DNA from: Enterocloster lavalensis | GTDB lineage: Bacteria; Bacillota; Clostridia; Lachnospirales; Lachnospiraceae | Direction: 5' to 3' | Length of the DNA stretch: 64,000 nt | Assembly: GCF_902364025.1 (NCBI RefSeq) | Contig: NZ_CABJCG010000015.1 | Location: 58,138 to 122,137, forward strand | In this document: positions 52,747-61,630 of the stretch, in pieces | Numbering within the stretch: the first letter of the stretch is position 1 | How the letters are laid out: each line of letters begins with the position of its first letter | Notes under the pieces: model-generated | What the model was told of the DNA's origin: nothing | Seen by the model: only the letters and a program-made list of their open reading frames with translations | Databases searched by the model: none | Made by a program: the position numbers and the translations under genes

Positions 52747-53700
52747 TTAATCCGTCTGGGCGGCGCGCGCCATAACTTGTCTGGCCTTTTCCGCCACTAT
52801 CTCCGCGCTGAGCCCGTACCGCTTTAACAGTTCCAGCGCATTGCCCGAATGGCCGAAGCGGTCGTTCACCGCCACCATTTCCATGGGAACCGGGCATTTT
52901 TTCACCAGCACCTCTGCCACCGCGGAGCCGAGGCCCCCGTAGCAGTTGTGATTCTCCGCGGTGACGATGGCTCCGGTCTCCCGGGCGGCCTTTGCCACCA
53001 GCTCCTCGTCCAGCGGTTTTATGGTATGCATATCGATCACTCTGGCCGATATGCCCTCTTTCTCCAACATCCCGGCTGCCCGCACCGCTTCCTGGACCAT
53101 CAGCCCCGTGGCGATCAGCGTCACGTCGCAGCCGTCCTTCAGCGTTACCCCTCTGCCGATCTGAAACCGGTAATCCGGGTAGGAATCTGTAATGTTCTCC
53201 ACCGTGATCCGCCCGGTCCGCATATAGCAGGGGCCCTTGTAATCCACCAGAGCTCTGACCGCCTCCCGGGTTTCATTGGCGTCGCAGGGACAGATCACCG
53301 TCATACCGGGCACCGTGCGCATCAGGCTCAAATCCTCGATGCACTGATGGGTGCCTCCGTCCTCGCCCGCGGTGAGACCGCCGTGGCTTCCCACAATCGT
53401 CACATTTAAGCCCGGATAGGCCACGCTGTTGCGAATCTGGTCGTAGGCCCTTCCGGCCGTAAACATGGCGAAGGAGTGGCAGAATACCTTCTTGCCCGCC
53501 GCGGCCAGGCCGGCGGCGATTCCCACCATATTGGCCTCCGCGATCCCTACGTTGTAAAACCGCTCCGGGTAGAGCTCCTGGAATCTGCAGGACATGGTGC
53601 AGCTGGACAGGTCCGCATCCAGAACCATAATTTCTTCGCGGCCGCCGAACTCTCTCAGCGCTTTGCCGTAAGCCGCCCTCGTGGCAATCATCTCTCCCAT
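52747..53700 (-). CDS. transketolase, C-terminal subunit
   Basis: A 317-residue half transketolase containing the pyrimidine-binding and C-terminal domains. Seen: DADLSSCTM, ERFYNVGIAEANMVGIAAGLAAAGK (catalytic Glu contacting TPP), SFAMFTAGRAYDQIRNSVAYPGLNV, GSHGGLTAGEDGGTHQCIEDLSLMRTVPGMTVI, and VIDMHTIKPLDEE. Works with the N subunit. The ATG at 53700 overlaps the TGA of the N-subunit gene (TGATG), so the halves are translated together. Confidence 0.95.
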   Translation of the reverse strand: MGEMIATRAAYGKALREFGGREEIMVLDADLSSCTMSCRFQELYPERFYNVGIAEANMVGIAAGLAAAGKKVFCHSFAMFTAGRAYDQIRNSVAYPGLNVTIVGSHGGLTAGEDGGTHQCIEDLSLMRTVPGMTVICPCDANETREAVRALVDYKGPCYMRTGRITVENITDSYPDYRFQIGRGVTLKDGCDVTLIATGLMVQEAVRAAGMLEKEGISARVIDMHTIKPLDEELVAKAARETGAIVTAENHNCYGGLGSAVAEVLVKKCPVPMEMVAVNDRFGHSGNALELLKRYGLSAEIVAEKARQVMARAAQTD

Positions 53701-54545
53701 CACGATTCCTCCAATTCCCTGATTCTCTGATCCAGCTCTCCAAAGGCGGTCCGGTACTCCTCCTCATTCGGCCGGTTGCCGTGCCATTTCACGCCGCCCT
53801 CGAAAATGGACACGCCCTTGCCCTTGACCGTGTCCGCAATGACCGCCACGGGTTTTCCCCTGACTGCCATTGCCCGCTCCAGGGCGTCCGCCACCTGCTC
53901 CACGTCGTTGCCGTCGATGGTCAGCACTTCCCACTTAAACGCCTCAAATTTGTCCGCGATGGGGCAGGGCGAATTGACCTCCTCCAGACTTCCGTCCACC
54001 TGAAGCTTGTTGTAGTCCACAATAGCGGTCAGATGGTCCAGGCCGTGGTTCCCGGCGAACATAGCCGCCTCCCAGACCTGTCCCTCCTCGATCTCGCCGT
54101 CCCCCAAAATCACGTAGGTCCGGTAATCCTTTTTGTCCACCCGGGCGGCCAGGGCCATGCCGATTCCGGCCGAAAGCCCCTGTCCCAGGGAGCCGGTGGA
54201 CATATCCACCCCCGGCACCTCGTTCATCTCCATATGCCCGGACAGATAGCTGTCGATCTTGCGGAATGTGGAGAGGTCCTCCAATGGGAAAAATCCCCTC
54301 ATGGCCAGCGCAGCGTAAGCGGCGGGAGTGCAGTGCCCCTTGGACAGGACCAGACGGTCCCGGTCCGGATTCCTGGGGTCTTTGGGGTCGATCCTCATCT
54401 TGTCAAAGTAGAGGACGGACAGAATTTCCGCAATGGAAAATGATCCCCCAATGTGTCCGGAGTTCGCGTCTTTTACCGCCTGCAGGCCGTATTTCCGGAT
54501 CCTGGCGGCAATCAGCTCCAACTCCCGCTTTTGTTCCTTCTGCAT
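53700..54545 (-). CDS. transketolase, N-terminal subunit
   Basis: A 281-residue TPP-binding half: GHIGGSFSIAEILSVLYF, LSKGHCTPAAYAALA, TGSLGQGLSAGIGMALAARV, ILGDGEIEEGQVWEAAMFAGNHGLDHLTAIVDYNKLQVDG (GDG...N TPP motif, cited in parts) and ADTVKGKGVSIFEGGVKWHGN. Split transketolases are common in anaerobes and also occur in apulose-phosphate and sulfo-sugar pathways. ATG at 54545 is preferred, with GGAAGGAG upstream. Confidence 0.95.
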   Translation of the reverse strand: MQKEQKRELELIAARIRKYGLQAVKDANSGHIGGSFSIAEILSVLYFDKMRIDPKDPRNPDRDRLVLSKGHCTPAAYAALAMRGFFPLEDLSTFRKIDSYLSGHMEMNEVPGVDMSTGSLGQGLSAGIGMALAARVDKKDYRTYVILGDGEIEEGQVWEAAMFAGNHGLDHLTAIVDYNKLQVDGSLEEVNSPCPIADKFEAFKWEVLTIDGNDVEQVADALERAMAVRGKPVAVIADTVKGKGVSIFEGGVKWHGNRPNEEEYRTAFGELDQRIRELEES

Positions 54546-54565
54546 ATGTAGCTCCTTCCTCACTC

Positions 54566-55393
54566 TTATATGGTTTCTCCCTCATCGGTGTTGTGATAAC
54601 GGTTATATTTCAGCGCAACATTCAGATACAGCAGATTGATAATGGACGTCTGTGCGATCCGGGCCAGGGAATTGTCTCCCCCGTTCAGAAGGGTCTCGGA
54701 GGTGGTAAAAAACTTCACGTCCGAACAGTGGGTGATGGCCGAATCCCCGTAGCTGGTAATACAGATCGTCGTAGCGCCTTTGCCGCGGGCGATCCGCAGG
54801 GCTTCCACCACCTGGGAGGATTCTCCCGAATGGCTGATTCCAATCGCCACATCGCCCTTATTGTATTTCTCCGCCGCTATGATGGACGGCTGGAATTCAT
54901 TGTAGACGTTGGACGGGATTCCCAGCTTCATGAGCTGGTGCTTCAGGCTGCGGGCCACCGGAACGGAACCGCCCACTCCGTAGATGGAAATGTAGTTGGC
55001 GTTGCAGAGCACCTTGGTGGCCTTCTCCACCTCGTCCTCGTCGATCAGATTCATCGTATCCTGCAGCGCGCGGATGGCGCCCATGAACACGCGCTCCTTC
55101 AGCTCATCCATGTACTGGCCGCCGATCCCTCCGTCAAAGCTTCCGGCTGTCTCGTTCTCTCTGGCCACCACGATTTTCAGCTCCTTCAGCCCGGAATACC
55201 CCATCTTGTGGCAGACCCGGACCACCGTTGCCTCGCTGACCTGGGCCTCCTTCGCCAGCACGGCGATGGGCTCCTTCTCGATGCCCGCAAAGCTGTTCAG
55301 CAGGTATTCCGCAAAGCGGCGCTCCTGGGCGCCCAGGCTCCCGATTACCCCCCTCAGTTTAATCTGCCATGACGGTGTCCTCGGAACATCCAT
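54566..55393 (-). CDS. RpiR family regulator of the sugar operon
   Basis: A 275-residue regulator with an N-terminal RpiR helix-turn-helix (LGAQERRFAEYLLNSFAGIEK, IAVLAKEAQVSEATVVRVCHKMGY) and a SIS domain (ISIYGVGGSVPVARSLKHQL, DVAIGISHSGESSQVVEALRIARGKGATTICIT). It is the first gene of the operon and has operator-like palindromes flanking its promoter, so it likely autoregulates and responds to a phosphorylated sugar of the pathway. GGAGGAG before ATG. Confidence 0.93.
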   Translation of the reverse strand: MDVPRTPSWQIKLRGVIGSLGAQERRFAEYLLNSFAGIEKEPIAVLAKEAQVSEATVVRVCHKMGYSGLKELKIVVARENETAGSFDGGIGGQYMDELKERVFMGAIRALQDTMNLIDEDEVEKATKVLCNANYISIYGVGGSVPVARSLKHQLMKLGIPSNVYNEFQPSIIAAEKYNKGDVAIGISHSGESSQVVEALRIARGKGATTICITSYGDSAITHCSDVKFFTTSETLLNGGDNSLARIAQTSIINLLYLNVALKYNRYHNTDEGETI

Positions 55394-55427
55394 ATTGACT
55401 CCTCCTCTACGCGTAGTGTATGAAAAC

Positions 55428-55549
55428 TTTCACATGTGAAATTAATTTCGTCAAAGGCGAAATTACTGAAATTTCTTTTACTGCATCATAACCCAAGGTT
55501 TTTGTAATGTCAACAATATTTACAAAAATTAATAATTTCATATGTGAAA
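55428..55549 (-). promoter_or_regulatory. promoter with two flanking RpiR-type operators
   Basis: Minus-strand TTGACA (55508-55513), 17 bases, TATGAT (55485-55490). A perfect palindrome TTTCACATGTGAAA lies downstream (55428-55441), and a near copy TTTCATATGTGAAA lies upstream (55536-55549). A weaker AATTTCG-N7-CGAAATT is at 55444-55464. The operators are 108 bases apart, compatible with looping. Confidence 0.75.
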
Positions 55550-55919
55550 CTTTGTGTATAAATACAAGTGATTTTTACATTTTTTTCTAATTTCTTGGTT
55601 TTTGGAGGTTTTTTGGAAGAATATGGTGGAAATGGACGGCCGCTCTGAATGGTCTGTTGGCATGTATGAAAAAATGGCGGTTTGCAGAATACCTGCGGCT
55701 TGGGAGGGGGGGGGGTCATGTGTAGCGGTAGCGCAGAGAAGATTTGTGGGGCAGGGGGATTATGATTTCCAGAAAACAGAAAAAAGCCCCATCCTCGCGC
55801 CGCCGAAAGGATAGGACCTTTAAAATATGATTGGTGAGATATATATGATTTAAAATACATTTGGGTTATCGCTTTACAGACGTGCCATGTTGGTGACGCG
55901 CTTTAGGTCGCCGTCGGGC
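55550..55919. other. intergenic stretch with a minus-strand terminator
   Basis: No supported gene. A hairpin at 55780-55816 (ATCCT...AGGAT, then six T on the minus strand) is the likely end of the molybdoenzyme operon transcript. A G-rich run (ten G) lies near 55709-55718. Confidence 0.55.
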
Positions 55920-56135
55920 TTCATTTGACCGCCGCGCTCTCACGTCACTCCCGCGCTTCGCGTCGCCTCCAAGCTTCATTTGACCGCGCCCTCATGTTAC
56001 TTCCGCGCTTCATGTCGCTTCCAGGTTTCATTTTACCGCCGTGCTTCACGTCACTCCCGCGCTTCATGTCGCTTTCAGGTTCCATTTGACCGCCGCGCTC
56101 TCACGTCACTCCCGCGCCTCATCCCGTTTCCAGGC
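55920..56135. repeat. about 54-bp tandem repeat, four units
   Basis: Units begin at 55920, 55975, 56027 and 56081 with TTCATTTGACCG and end near CCAAGC/CCAGGT; a degenerate unit precedes them. Each holds two related halves ending in CACGTCACTC and CATGTCGCTT. Noncoding in all frames, directly 3' of the ferredoxin gene. Confidence 0.85.
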
Positions 56136-56153
56136 TTACGCCCTTCCGCTCCC

Positions 56154-56675
56154 TCAGACCTGCGCCTTCAGCACCGTCTCCCCCGCCTTCTCCAGCGAGC
56201 GGGAGGCGTCCAGCCCTTCCACGTCCCCGGTATGCACCAGGTGGAGCGCTCTGGACGGGCAGACCTTCACACAGGCCGGTTCCAGGCCGTGGCGGACCCG
56301 CACAGCGCAGCCGTCGCATTTTTGCATGCGGCCCTCCTCGTTGAAGGCCGGTATCCCAAAGGGGCAGGCCATGGCGCAGCTGTGGCAGCCGATACAGGAC
56401 GTATTGTCGTAAATGGTCAGGCCCGTCTCCGTGTCCTTGCGGATGCAGGCGCAGGGGCAGGCCGTGACGCAGGGGGCGTCCGTACAATGCATACACGCGA
56501 TGGAAATGTGCACGTACTCCGCATTTCCCCCGTAGCCGCGTTTCTCCCAGTCGAACACCGTGCGGAAGGGGCGGATGCCCTTCTCCGTATCAATGTCGTT
56601 CTGATCCATGCAGGCAATGGCGCAGGCGCCGCAGGCCGTACATTTCTTCAAATCCAGATCCAGCATGATTCCCAT
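56154..56675 (-). CDS. four-cluster ferredoxin subunit (DmsB/HycB-like)
   Basis: A 173-residue electron-transfer protein with four Cys clusters: CTACGACAIAC, CMHCTDAPCVTACP, CIGCHSCAMACPFG and a CDGCAVRVRHGLEPACVKVCP block. This is the layout of beta subunits of molybdopterin oxidoreductases. It has no Tat signal, so it works in the cytoplasm. Its ATG follows the TAG of the catalytic subunit without a gap, so the subunits are made together. Confidence 0.93.
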   Translation of the reverse strand: MGIMLDLDLKKCTACGACAIACMDQNDIDTEKGIRPFRTVFDWEKRGYGGNAEYVHISIACMHCTDAPCVTACPCACIRKDTETGLTIYDNTSCIGCHSCAMACPFGIPAFNEEGRMQKCDGCAVRVRHGLEPACVKVCPSRALHLVHTGDVEGLDASRSLEKAGETVLKAQV

Positions 56676-58808
56676 CTAATTCTCCCCCTTTCTCACCCCG
56701 CAGCGTGTGGACCGAAAGCCCGGAAAACCGCAGTAGGGGTCCAGATTGTCCCGGTCCATCAGCGAGTTTACATCCGCTTCCCGGTATCCGTGGTACATGT
56801 GCACCATGCCGGGAAGCACCCGGGCCGTGGGGTTGGCCTTCACCTCGATGGAACCCACGGCGGTAAAGAGCTGAATTTTATCTCCCTTTTTGATCCCCAG
56901 GCGTTCAGCGTCGCAGAGCGCCAGATCCGCCTCTGGCTCCGGCCGCAGGCTTCTCAGCCAGGGCACATCGTGCAACCGGGAGTGCAGCGCGTGGGGAATG
57001 CGCGCCCCCGCGCAGAGAATAAACGGGTAATCCGTCTCGTCCGCCTGGTTCAGGGAACAGCGGTAGGTAGGCAGGGAATCCAGCCCCCACTCCGGATGGG
57101 CCTGAATCACCAGGGAGTCCAGCTCGAACTTCCCGCTGGGTGTGTCCATACCTCCCTCAATGTAAGCGCCCTCCGCGTACGGCTCCCGCTCCGGCACCAG
57201 AACCGGCAGGTCCGCCGCCTTTAACTCCTCCACGGTCACGGACAGGTCCCGGATTATGTCCCGCACGCAGTTCTCGTAGCCGCTGCGCAGGAGCGGATCG
57301 TCCAAATCCAGATAACCCGCCAGCTCGCAAAGAATGTCCGCGTCGCTTTTGGACTGGCCCAGGGGTGGGATCACCGGTTCCGTGTAGGTGGCGTAACCGC
57401 CCGGATAGGTCTTGAACTCCCCCCGCTCAAAGGACGAGCAGGCGGGCAGCACAATATCCGCGTATTTGGCCGTGTCCGTGAGAAACAGGTCCGCGTCCAC
57501 AAAGAAGTCCAGCTTTTTTAAGGCCTCCTTCACATACTCCGTATCCGGGAACATCCGGGCGTTCATCCCGCAGGCGAACACCGCCCGGATGGGATAGGGG
57601 CTGCCCTCGGTGATCTGCCGGGCAATGTCCATGGCCTGGGCCTCCCGCTCCAGGTGATACCAGAGCGGAAACCGCGGCTTACCCACCGGCTCCTTGCAAG
57701 CCTTTGGACGCTTCTCCTCCACAAATTCCTCCTCGCGGGTCTGAAAGCCCGAGGACTGATGGACGTAGGTGTGCAGGCTGGGCCTCTGCCCTCCCACGCG
57801 GTCATAGCTGCCGGTCAGGGCCGTCAGGGCCATGATCGCCCGGTAATTCTGCATGCCGTTTTTGTGGTGGGCCAGGGGCGCGCTGGACTCGTTGACGGAC
57901 AGCGGCCCGTTCTCGTGGATCAAGCGGCAGGCGGCCAGGGCCTGCTCGTAGGGCACGCCGGTCAGCGCTTCCAGATTGTCCGCGTTAAACTGCCGGACGT
58001 ACTCCGCGAACGCCTCAAAGCCGGAAACGTACCGCTCGATGTAATCCCGGTCGATCCAGCCGTTTTCGATCAGGATGTTGGCCATACCCAGCGCCAGAGC
58101 GCCGTCCGTGCCGCCGACGGGCCGCAGGTGGATGTCCGCCAGCTTCTCGGTGGCCGGAGTTTCCCGCGGGTCCACAATAATGAACTTGACGCCCCTCGCC
58201 TTGGCCTCATCCGCCCGCTTCCCGTTCAGATACCGGGAATGATAGGGGTTAAAGGCCCAGCCGAGAAACACGCCGCAGTGCTCCATATCCGGTCTGGCCG
58301 GCCGGCCCGTGGCCACCTTCCAGGCCATGAGGCCCGAGGTGAAACAGGTGCTGGACTCCGTGGCGTAATTCTCCGTTCCGAAGGAAAATGCCAGCCGATG
58401 CAGCCAGGGACGGAACCACTTGGAGTAGCCCCCGAAAAACAGCACGCTGTCCGCGCCGTCCTGGGCCCGGACCGCCAGCAGGCGGTCCGCAATCTCCCGG
58501 TAGGCTTCCTCCCAGGTAATCTCCTGAAATTTCCCCTCGCCGCGACTGCCCACCCGCTTCAGGGGTGTCAAAATCCGGTCCTTCCGGTAGATATACTCCC
58601 GGTTGGACAGCCCTTTGGTGCAGAGCAGCCCGTCGTTCATGGGATGCCCTTCGGTTCCCTCCACCTTTATGATCCTGCCGTCCCTCACATAGGCGTCGAC
58701 GCCGCAGTGGAACGAGGGGCTGCAGATCGCGCACAATGTCCTCTTAATCTCAATCCCCGTTTCCGGGCACGGAATTTTCGCTCTCAGCAGCTCTTCCCTG
58801 GTCTCCAT
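56676..58808 (-). CDS. molybdopterin oxidoreductase catalytic subunit, substrate unknown
   Basis: A 710-residue DMSO-reductase-family enzyme without a Tat signal. The N-terminal [4Fe-4S] motif is CAICSPSFHC then a Cys in GLLCTKG; the second spacing is five residues, unlike the usual three. Further blocks are FFGGYSKWFRPWLHR, ESSTCFTSGLMAW (Cys likely binds Mo), FLGWAFNPYHS, VDPRETPATEKLADIHLRPVGGTDGALALGMANILIENGWIDRDYI (in part) and the C-terminal cofactor-binding GFPGFRSTRCG. ATG at 58808 is favoured with GGAGG nine bases upstream; it overlaps the FAD gene by 59 bases. Partners are the ferredoxin and FAD proteins, giving a soluble NADH-linked reductase. Substrate cannot be inferred. Confidence 0.88.
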   Translation of the reverse strand: METREELLRAKIPCPETGIEIKRTLCAICSPSFHCGVDAYVRDGRIIKVEGTEGHPMNDGLLCTKGLSNREYIYRKDRILTPLKRVGSRGEGKFQEITWEEAYREIADRLLAVRAQDGADSVLFFGGYSKWFRPWLHRLAFSFGTENYATESSTCFTSGLMAWKVATGRPARPDMEHCGVFLGWAFNPYHSRYLNGKRADEAKARGVKFIIVDPRETPATEKLADIHLRPVGGTDGALALGMANILIENGWIDRDYIERYVSGFEAFAEYVRQFNADNLEALTGVPYEQALAACRLIHENGPLSVNESSAPLAHHKNGMQNYRAIMALTALTGSYDRVGGQRPSLHTYVHQSSGFQTREEEFVEEKRPKACKEPVGKPRFPLWYHLEREAQAMDIARQITEGSPYPIRAVFACGMNARMFPDTEYVKEALKKLDFFVDADLFLTDTAKYADIVLPACSSFERGEFKTYPGGYATYTEPVIPPLGQSKSDADILCELAGYLDLDDPLLRSGYENCVRDIIRDLSVTVEELKAADLPVLVPEREPYAEGAYIEGGMDTPSGKFELDSLVIQAHPEWGLDSLPTYRCSLNQADETDYPFILCAGARIPHALHSRLHDVPWLRSLRPEPEADLALCDAERLGIKKGDKIQLFTAVGSIEVKANPTARVLPGMVHMYHGYREADVNSLMDRDNLDPYCGFPGFRSTRCGVRKGEN

Positions 58809-60243
58809 GTACCGCAGCCTCCAATCTCTCAATAAATTCTTCCGTCAGCCCCGCCTTCACCAGCATCCCGATCTGGAACGGGGGAAGCCGGCTCTCCGGC
58901 TCCTGGAACAGGCGCAGCATATAGTTCTTGATCATGCCGCTGACCGGGTAACTGTCCAGAATGTTGACTCCCGCGATGCGCCCGTCCCGGCACACGGCTT
59001 TCAGATAAAGCCCCTGCTTTAGACTGCCGAATACCAGGGTCTCCCCCTGTATCCGGTTGTCGCCGAACCCGATAAAGTCCATATCCATGAAATGCGTGAT
59101 GTTGTGCAGAATATTTCCCTCAAACCGTGCATTTCCACCGGCCATATTGATCCCGGCTACCGTTCCCTGGTGGTTGGCGTTGGCCCACAGACCGATGATC
59201 TGGCGCTCTCCGCTCTGGATATTGGTTCCGGCGCAGCAGTCGCCCGCCGCATAGATCCCCTCGGCCGACGTTTCCATCCGCTCGTTGACCAGAATCGCCC
59301 GGTCCGTTTCGATCCCGCCGTCCGCCAGGCCGATGTTGGCCCTGGTTCCGATGCAGAGCACCACCAGGTCGGCCTCCAGCCGCTCCCCATCCGTCATGAC
59401 GGCAATCTGGCGCGGCCGCCTGGGGGAGGCTGACTCCGGCTCAGGCACTCGGCCGCAGCCCGCGCCCAGCCTCTGCTCCCCCGCGTCCCCGCAGCCCGCG
59501 CCCGGCCTCTGCTCCCCCGCGTCCCCGCAGGCCGCATCCAGCCTCTGCTCCCCCGCGTCCCCGCAGGCCGCATCCGGCCTCTGCTCCGCCTCTCCCGCTT
59601 CCAACTCCACACGCTCAATCGTTCGCCCAAATCGCAGGCTCACGCCTTTTTGTTCCACCCGGCGGCCGATTTCCGCCGCAACGTCCTCATAGGCGGCCAG
59701 CGGAAACATACAGGACGCAAGGTCCGCCAGCACGGTGCGAATCCCACGCTTTGCCAAAAGCTCCGCCACCTTGATCCCCACCATGGAGGCGCCCACCACC
59801 ACGGCGCTTTTCACCCGTTTGTCCTCCAACGCCCGGCTCAGCCGCAGGGCGTCCTCATCCGTCCGCATAAAAAAGCGGCGTTCCGGCTCCAGCCCCGGAA
59901 TCGCCGGGGCGAAGGCCGACGCGCCTGTGGCGATCAGGATTTTATCGTAGGTTCTGACCTCGCCATTCTCCGTCTCCACCGTTCTCCCTGCCGCGACCGA
60001 TTTTACCGTATCGCAGATGCAGCGGAAGGAACATGTTTTCTGTATCTCCTCCAAACTGCCGAAGGGAAACATTTCCCGATAGGAAAGCTTACCACCCGCG
60101 TAATAGGTGGTAAGCATGGGATTGTATGGCGCAAGACCCGTATTGGTGTACACATCCACAGTTCCCCCGGCGTCCAGCCGGCGGATCGCCTTCAGGGCGT
60201 GGTAGCCGGCTGTGCCGAATCCAACAATCGCATATGTCCGCAT
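58750..60243 (-). CDS. FAD/NAD-dependent oxidoreductase with internal repeat insert
   Basis: A 497-residue pyridine-nucleotide disulfide-type flavoprotein. FAD motif GFGTAGYHALKAI at the start, NAD motif VVGASMVGIKVAELLAKRG, and the second FAD block GIYAAGDCCAG. There is no redox Cys at the NADH-oxidase position; LAPYNPMLTTYY resembles nitrite-reductase-type FAD domains. Residues about 218-262 hold a 12-residue tandem repeat (GDAGEQRLDAAC-like) in the loop before LEADLVVLCIGT. It probably feeds NADH electrons to the ferredoxin and molybdoenzyme encoded after it. Confidence 0.88.
   Translation of the reverse strand: MRTYAIVGFGTAGYHALKAIRRLDAGGTVDVYTNTGLAPYNPMLTTYYAGGKLSYREMFPFGSLEEIQKTCSFRCICDTVKSVAAGRTVETENGEVRTYDKILIATGASAFAPAIPGLEPERRFFMRTDEDALRLSRALEDKRVKSAVVVGASMVGIKVAELLAKRGIRTVLADLASCMFPLAAYEDVAAEIGRRVEQKGVSLRFGRTIERVELEAGEAEQRPDAACGDAGEQRLDAACGDAGEQRPGAGCGDAGEQRLGAGCGRVPEPESASPRRPRQIAVMTDGERLEADLVVLCIGTRANIGLADGGIETDRAILVNERMETSAEGIYAAGDCCAGTNIQSGERQIIGLWANANHQGTVAGINMAGGNARFEGNILHNITHFMDMDFIGFGDNRIQGETLVFGSLKQGLYLKAVCRDGRIAGVNILDSYPVSGMIKNYMLRLFQEPESRLPPFQIGMLVKAGLTEEFIERLEAAVHGDQGRAAESENSVPGNGD
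59459..59590 (-). repeat. 36-bp minisatellite inside the FAD oxidoreductase gene
   Basis: About 3.7 units of 36 bases starting at 59459, 59495, 59531 and 59567, sharing CTCTGCTCCCCCGCGTCCCC. In frame, adding a Gly/Ala/Cys/Glu-rich loop. Confidence 0.9.
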
Positions 60244-60254
60244 AATTGTCTCCT

Positions 60255-61583
60255 CTATTTCTTCCCGGCCGCCTTTTCAATCACAACCTTCTCGCGCAGG
60301 TTTGCGTAGATCACGCAGAGAACCGCGAACACTGCCAGGCTGATCCAGGTAACCAGATTCAGATCTTTTAAATTCAGCCATCCGGTGACCAGCAGCAGGA
60401 TCACGGAAATGACAGTGATCACCCGCAGAGCCGTGTTGCCGATCTTAAAGGTGGCGTTTTCGTAGGCCTCCGCCTTTTTCTCCTTCAGCCGGTAAGCGGC
60501 GCTGACCGGCAGCACGTTGCAGATCACGGTCAGTCCAACGCCCAGGGAGGAGATAAAGGACACGTCCATCCCGGTGACAATCGGCACCGCGCCGATGACA
60601 AAGAAGATCAGCAGCAGTTTGTAAGGAACCCCGTGCTTGTTGGTGTCCGCCAGGCTCTCCGGGAACCAGCCCTCCTTGGAAGCCACAAACAGACCCTTGG
60701 TGATCCAGGACAGCGTGCCGTTTAAGGTGGTCGCCAGGGCGAACAGCGCTCCTCCGATTACGAAGAACAGATAAACCGACGTGGGGAAGATCTCCTTTGC
60801 GGAGACCACCAGCGTTTTACCTGCAACCTCCTCAACCGGAAGCACGCCCGCGGCCACCACGCCCATCAGCGCGTAGAACACAGCCACAATACCGGTGGAA
60901 AGGAACATGGAGCGGGGAATGGTCTTGCCCGGATCTTTGATCTCGCCGCCCAGCTCCGCCACAAACTTGGCGCCGCCCATAGGGAAATAGAGAAGGGCCG
61001 AGGCCGTGAAAAAGCTGATCGCGCCGTTGGGCATGATCGCGCCCGGTTCCGTAAACACGGAGAAGTTCACCCGGGGAAGTCCAAAGATAATGTAAACGCA
61101 CAGCGCCGCCATCAATACCGCCACCATGATGGTCTGCAGCTTGGCGGCCGTTTTCAGGCCCACCATGTTGAACAATACGCAGAGAACCAGCAGCCCCAGC
61201 GCCACCACCTTCACATTGATCCAGGGAAGGATTGCCTGTAAATAATTGGCAAATCCCAGAGCAAAGGTGGAAATCAGGCATTGGGATACCGCAAACATAA
61301 TCACATACACGAATCCCGACTTGCGCCCGATCATCTCACGGACATATGTATAGTTGCCGCCAGTACCCGGCATAGCCGATCCCAGCACCGCCAGGGGCAC
61401 CATGGTGATCATGATGATGGCCGCTGCCACCAGGAACCCGAAGGGCACTCCCCTGCCCGTCTTAGCCAGCGCGATGCCCGTCAGCACCATGATGCCGGAC
61501 CCGATAATCTGTCCGATACAAAAGCTCATGCAGTCCCGGAAACCCAGCACCTGGGCCTCCCCGTTGTTTTGTTGATTACTCAT
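60255..61583 (-). CDS. APC superfamily amino-acid permease
   Basis: A 442-residue, 12-helix transporter. The first helix has GQIIGSGIMVLTGIALAKTG, the unwound-helix motif of the APC family; PMGGAKFVAELGGEIKDPGKTIPRSMF is the conserved loop after helix 6. Substrate likely an amino acid. It lies between the PatB-like lyase and the FAD oxidoreductase in one minus-strand operon. AGGAGG before ATG. Confidence 0.9.
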   Translation of the reverse strand: MSNQQNNGEAQVLGFRDCMSFCIGQIIGSGIMVLTGIALAKTGRGVPFGFLVAAAIIMITMVPLAVLGSAMPGTGGNYTYVREMIGRKSGFVYVIMFAVSQCLISTFALGFANYLQAILPWINVKVVALGLLVLCVLFNMVGLKTAAKLQTIMVAVLMAALCVYIIFGLPRVNFSVFTEPGAIMPNGAISFFTASALLYFPMGGAKFVAELGGEIKDPGKTIPRSMFLSTGIVAVFYALMGVVAAGVLPVEEVAGKTLVVSAKEIFPTSVYLFFVIGGALFALATTLNGTLSWITKGLFVASKEGWFPESLADTNKHGVPYKLLLIFFVIGAVPIVTGMDVSFISSLGVGLTVICNVLPVSAAYRLKEKKAEAYENATFKIGNTALRVITVISVILLLVTGWLNLKDLNLVTWISLAVFAVLCVIYANLREKVVIEKAAGKK

Positions 61584-61630
61584 ACCGTTTCATCCTCCTA
61601 TTTTGATTCCTGATCCCCACGGACCGGTTC

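Noticed and set aside
55920..56135. CRISPR array
   Set aside because: Units of about 54 bases are directly joined and diverged, without spacers, and no cas genes are near.
57654..58835. 393-codon plus-strand frame opposite the molybdoenzyme gene
   Set aside because: Antisense shadow in GC-rich DNA; the minus-strand gene is clear.
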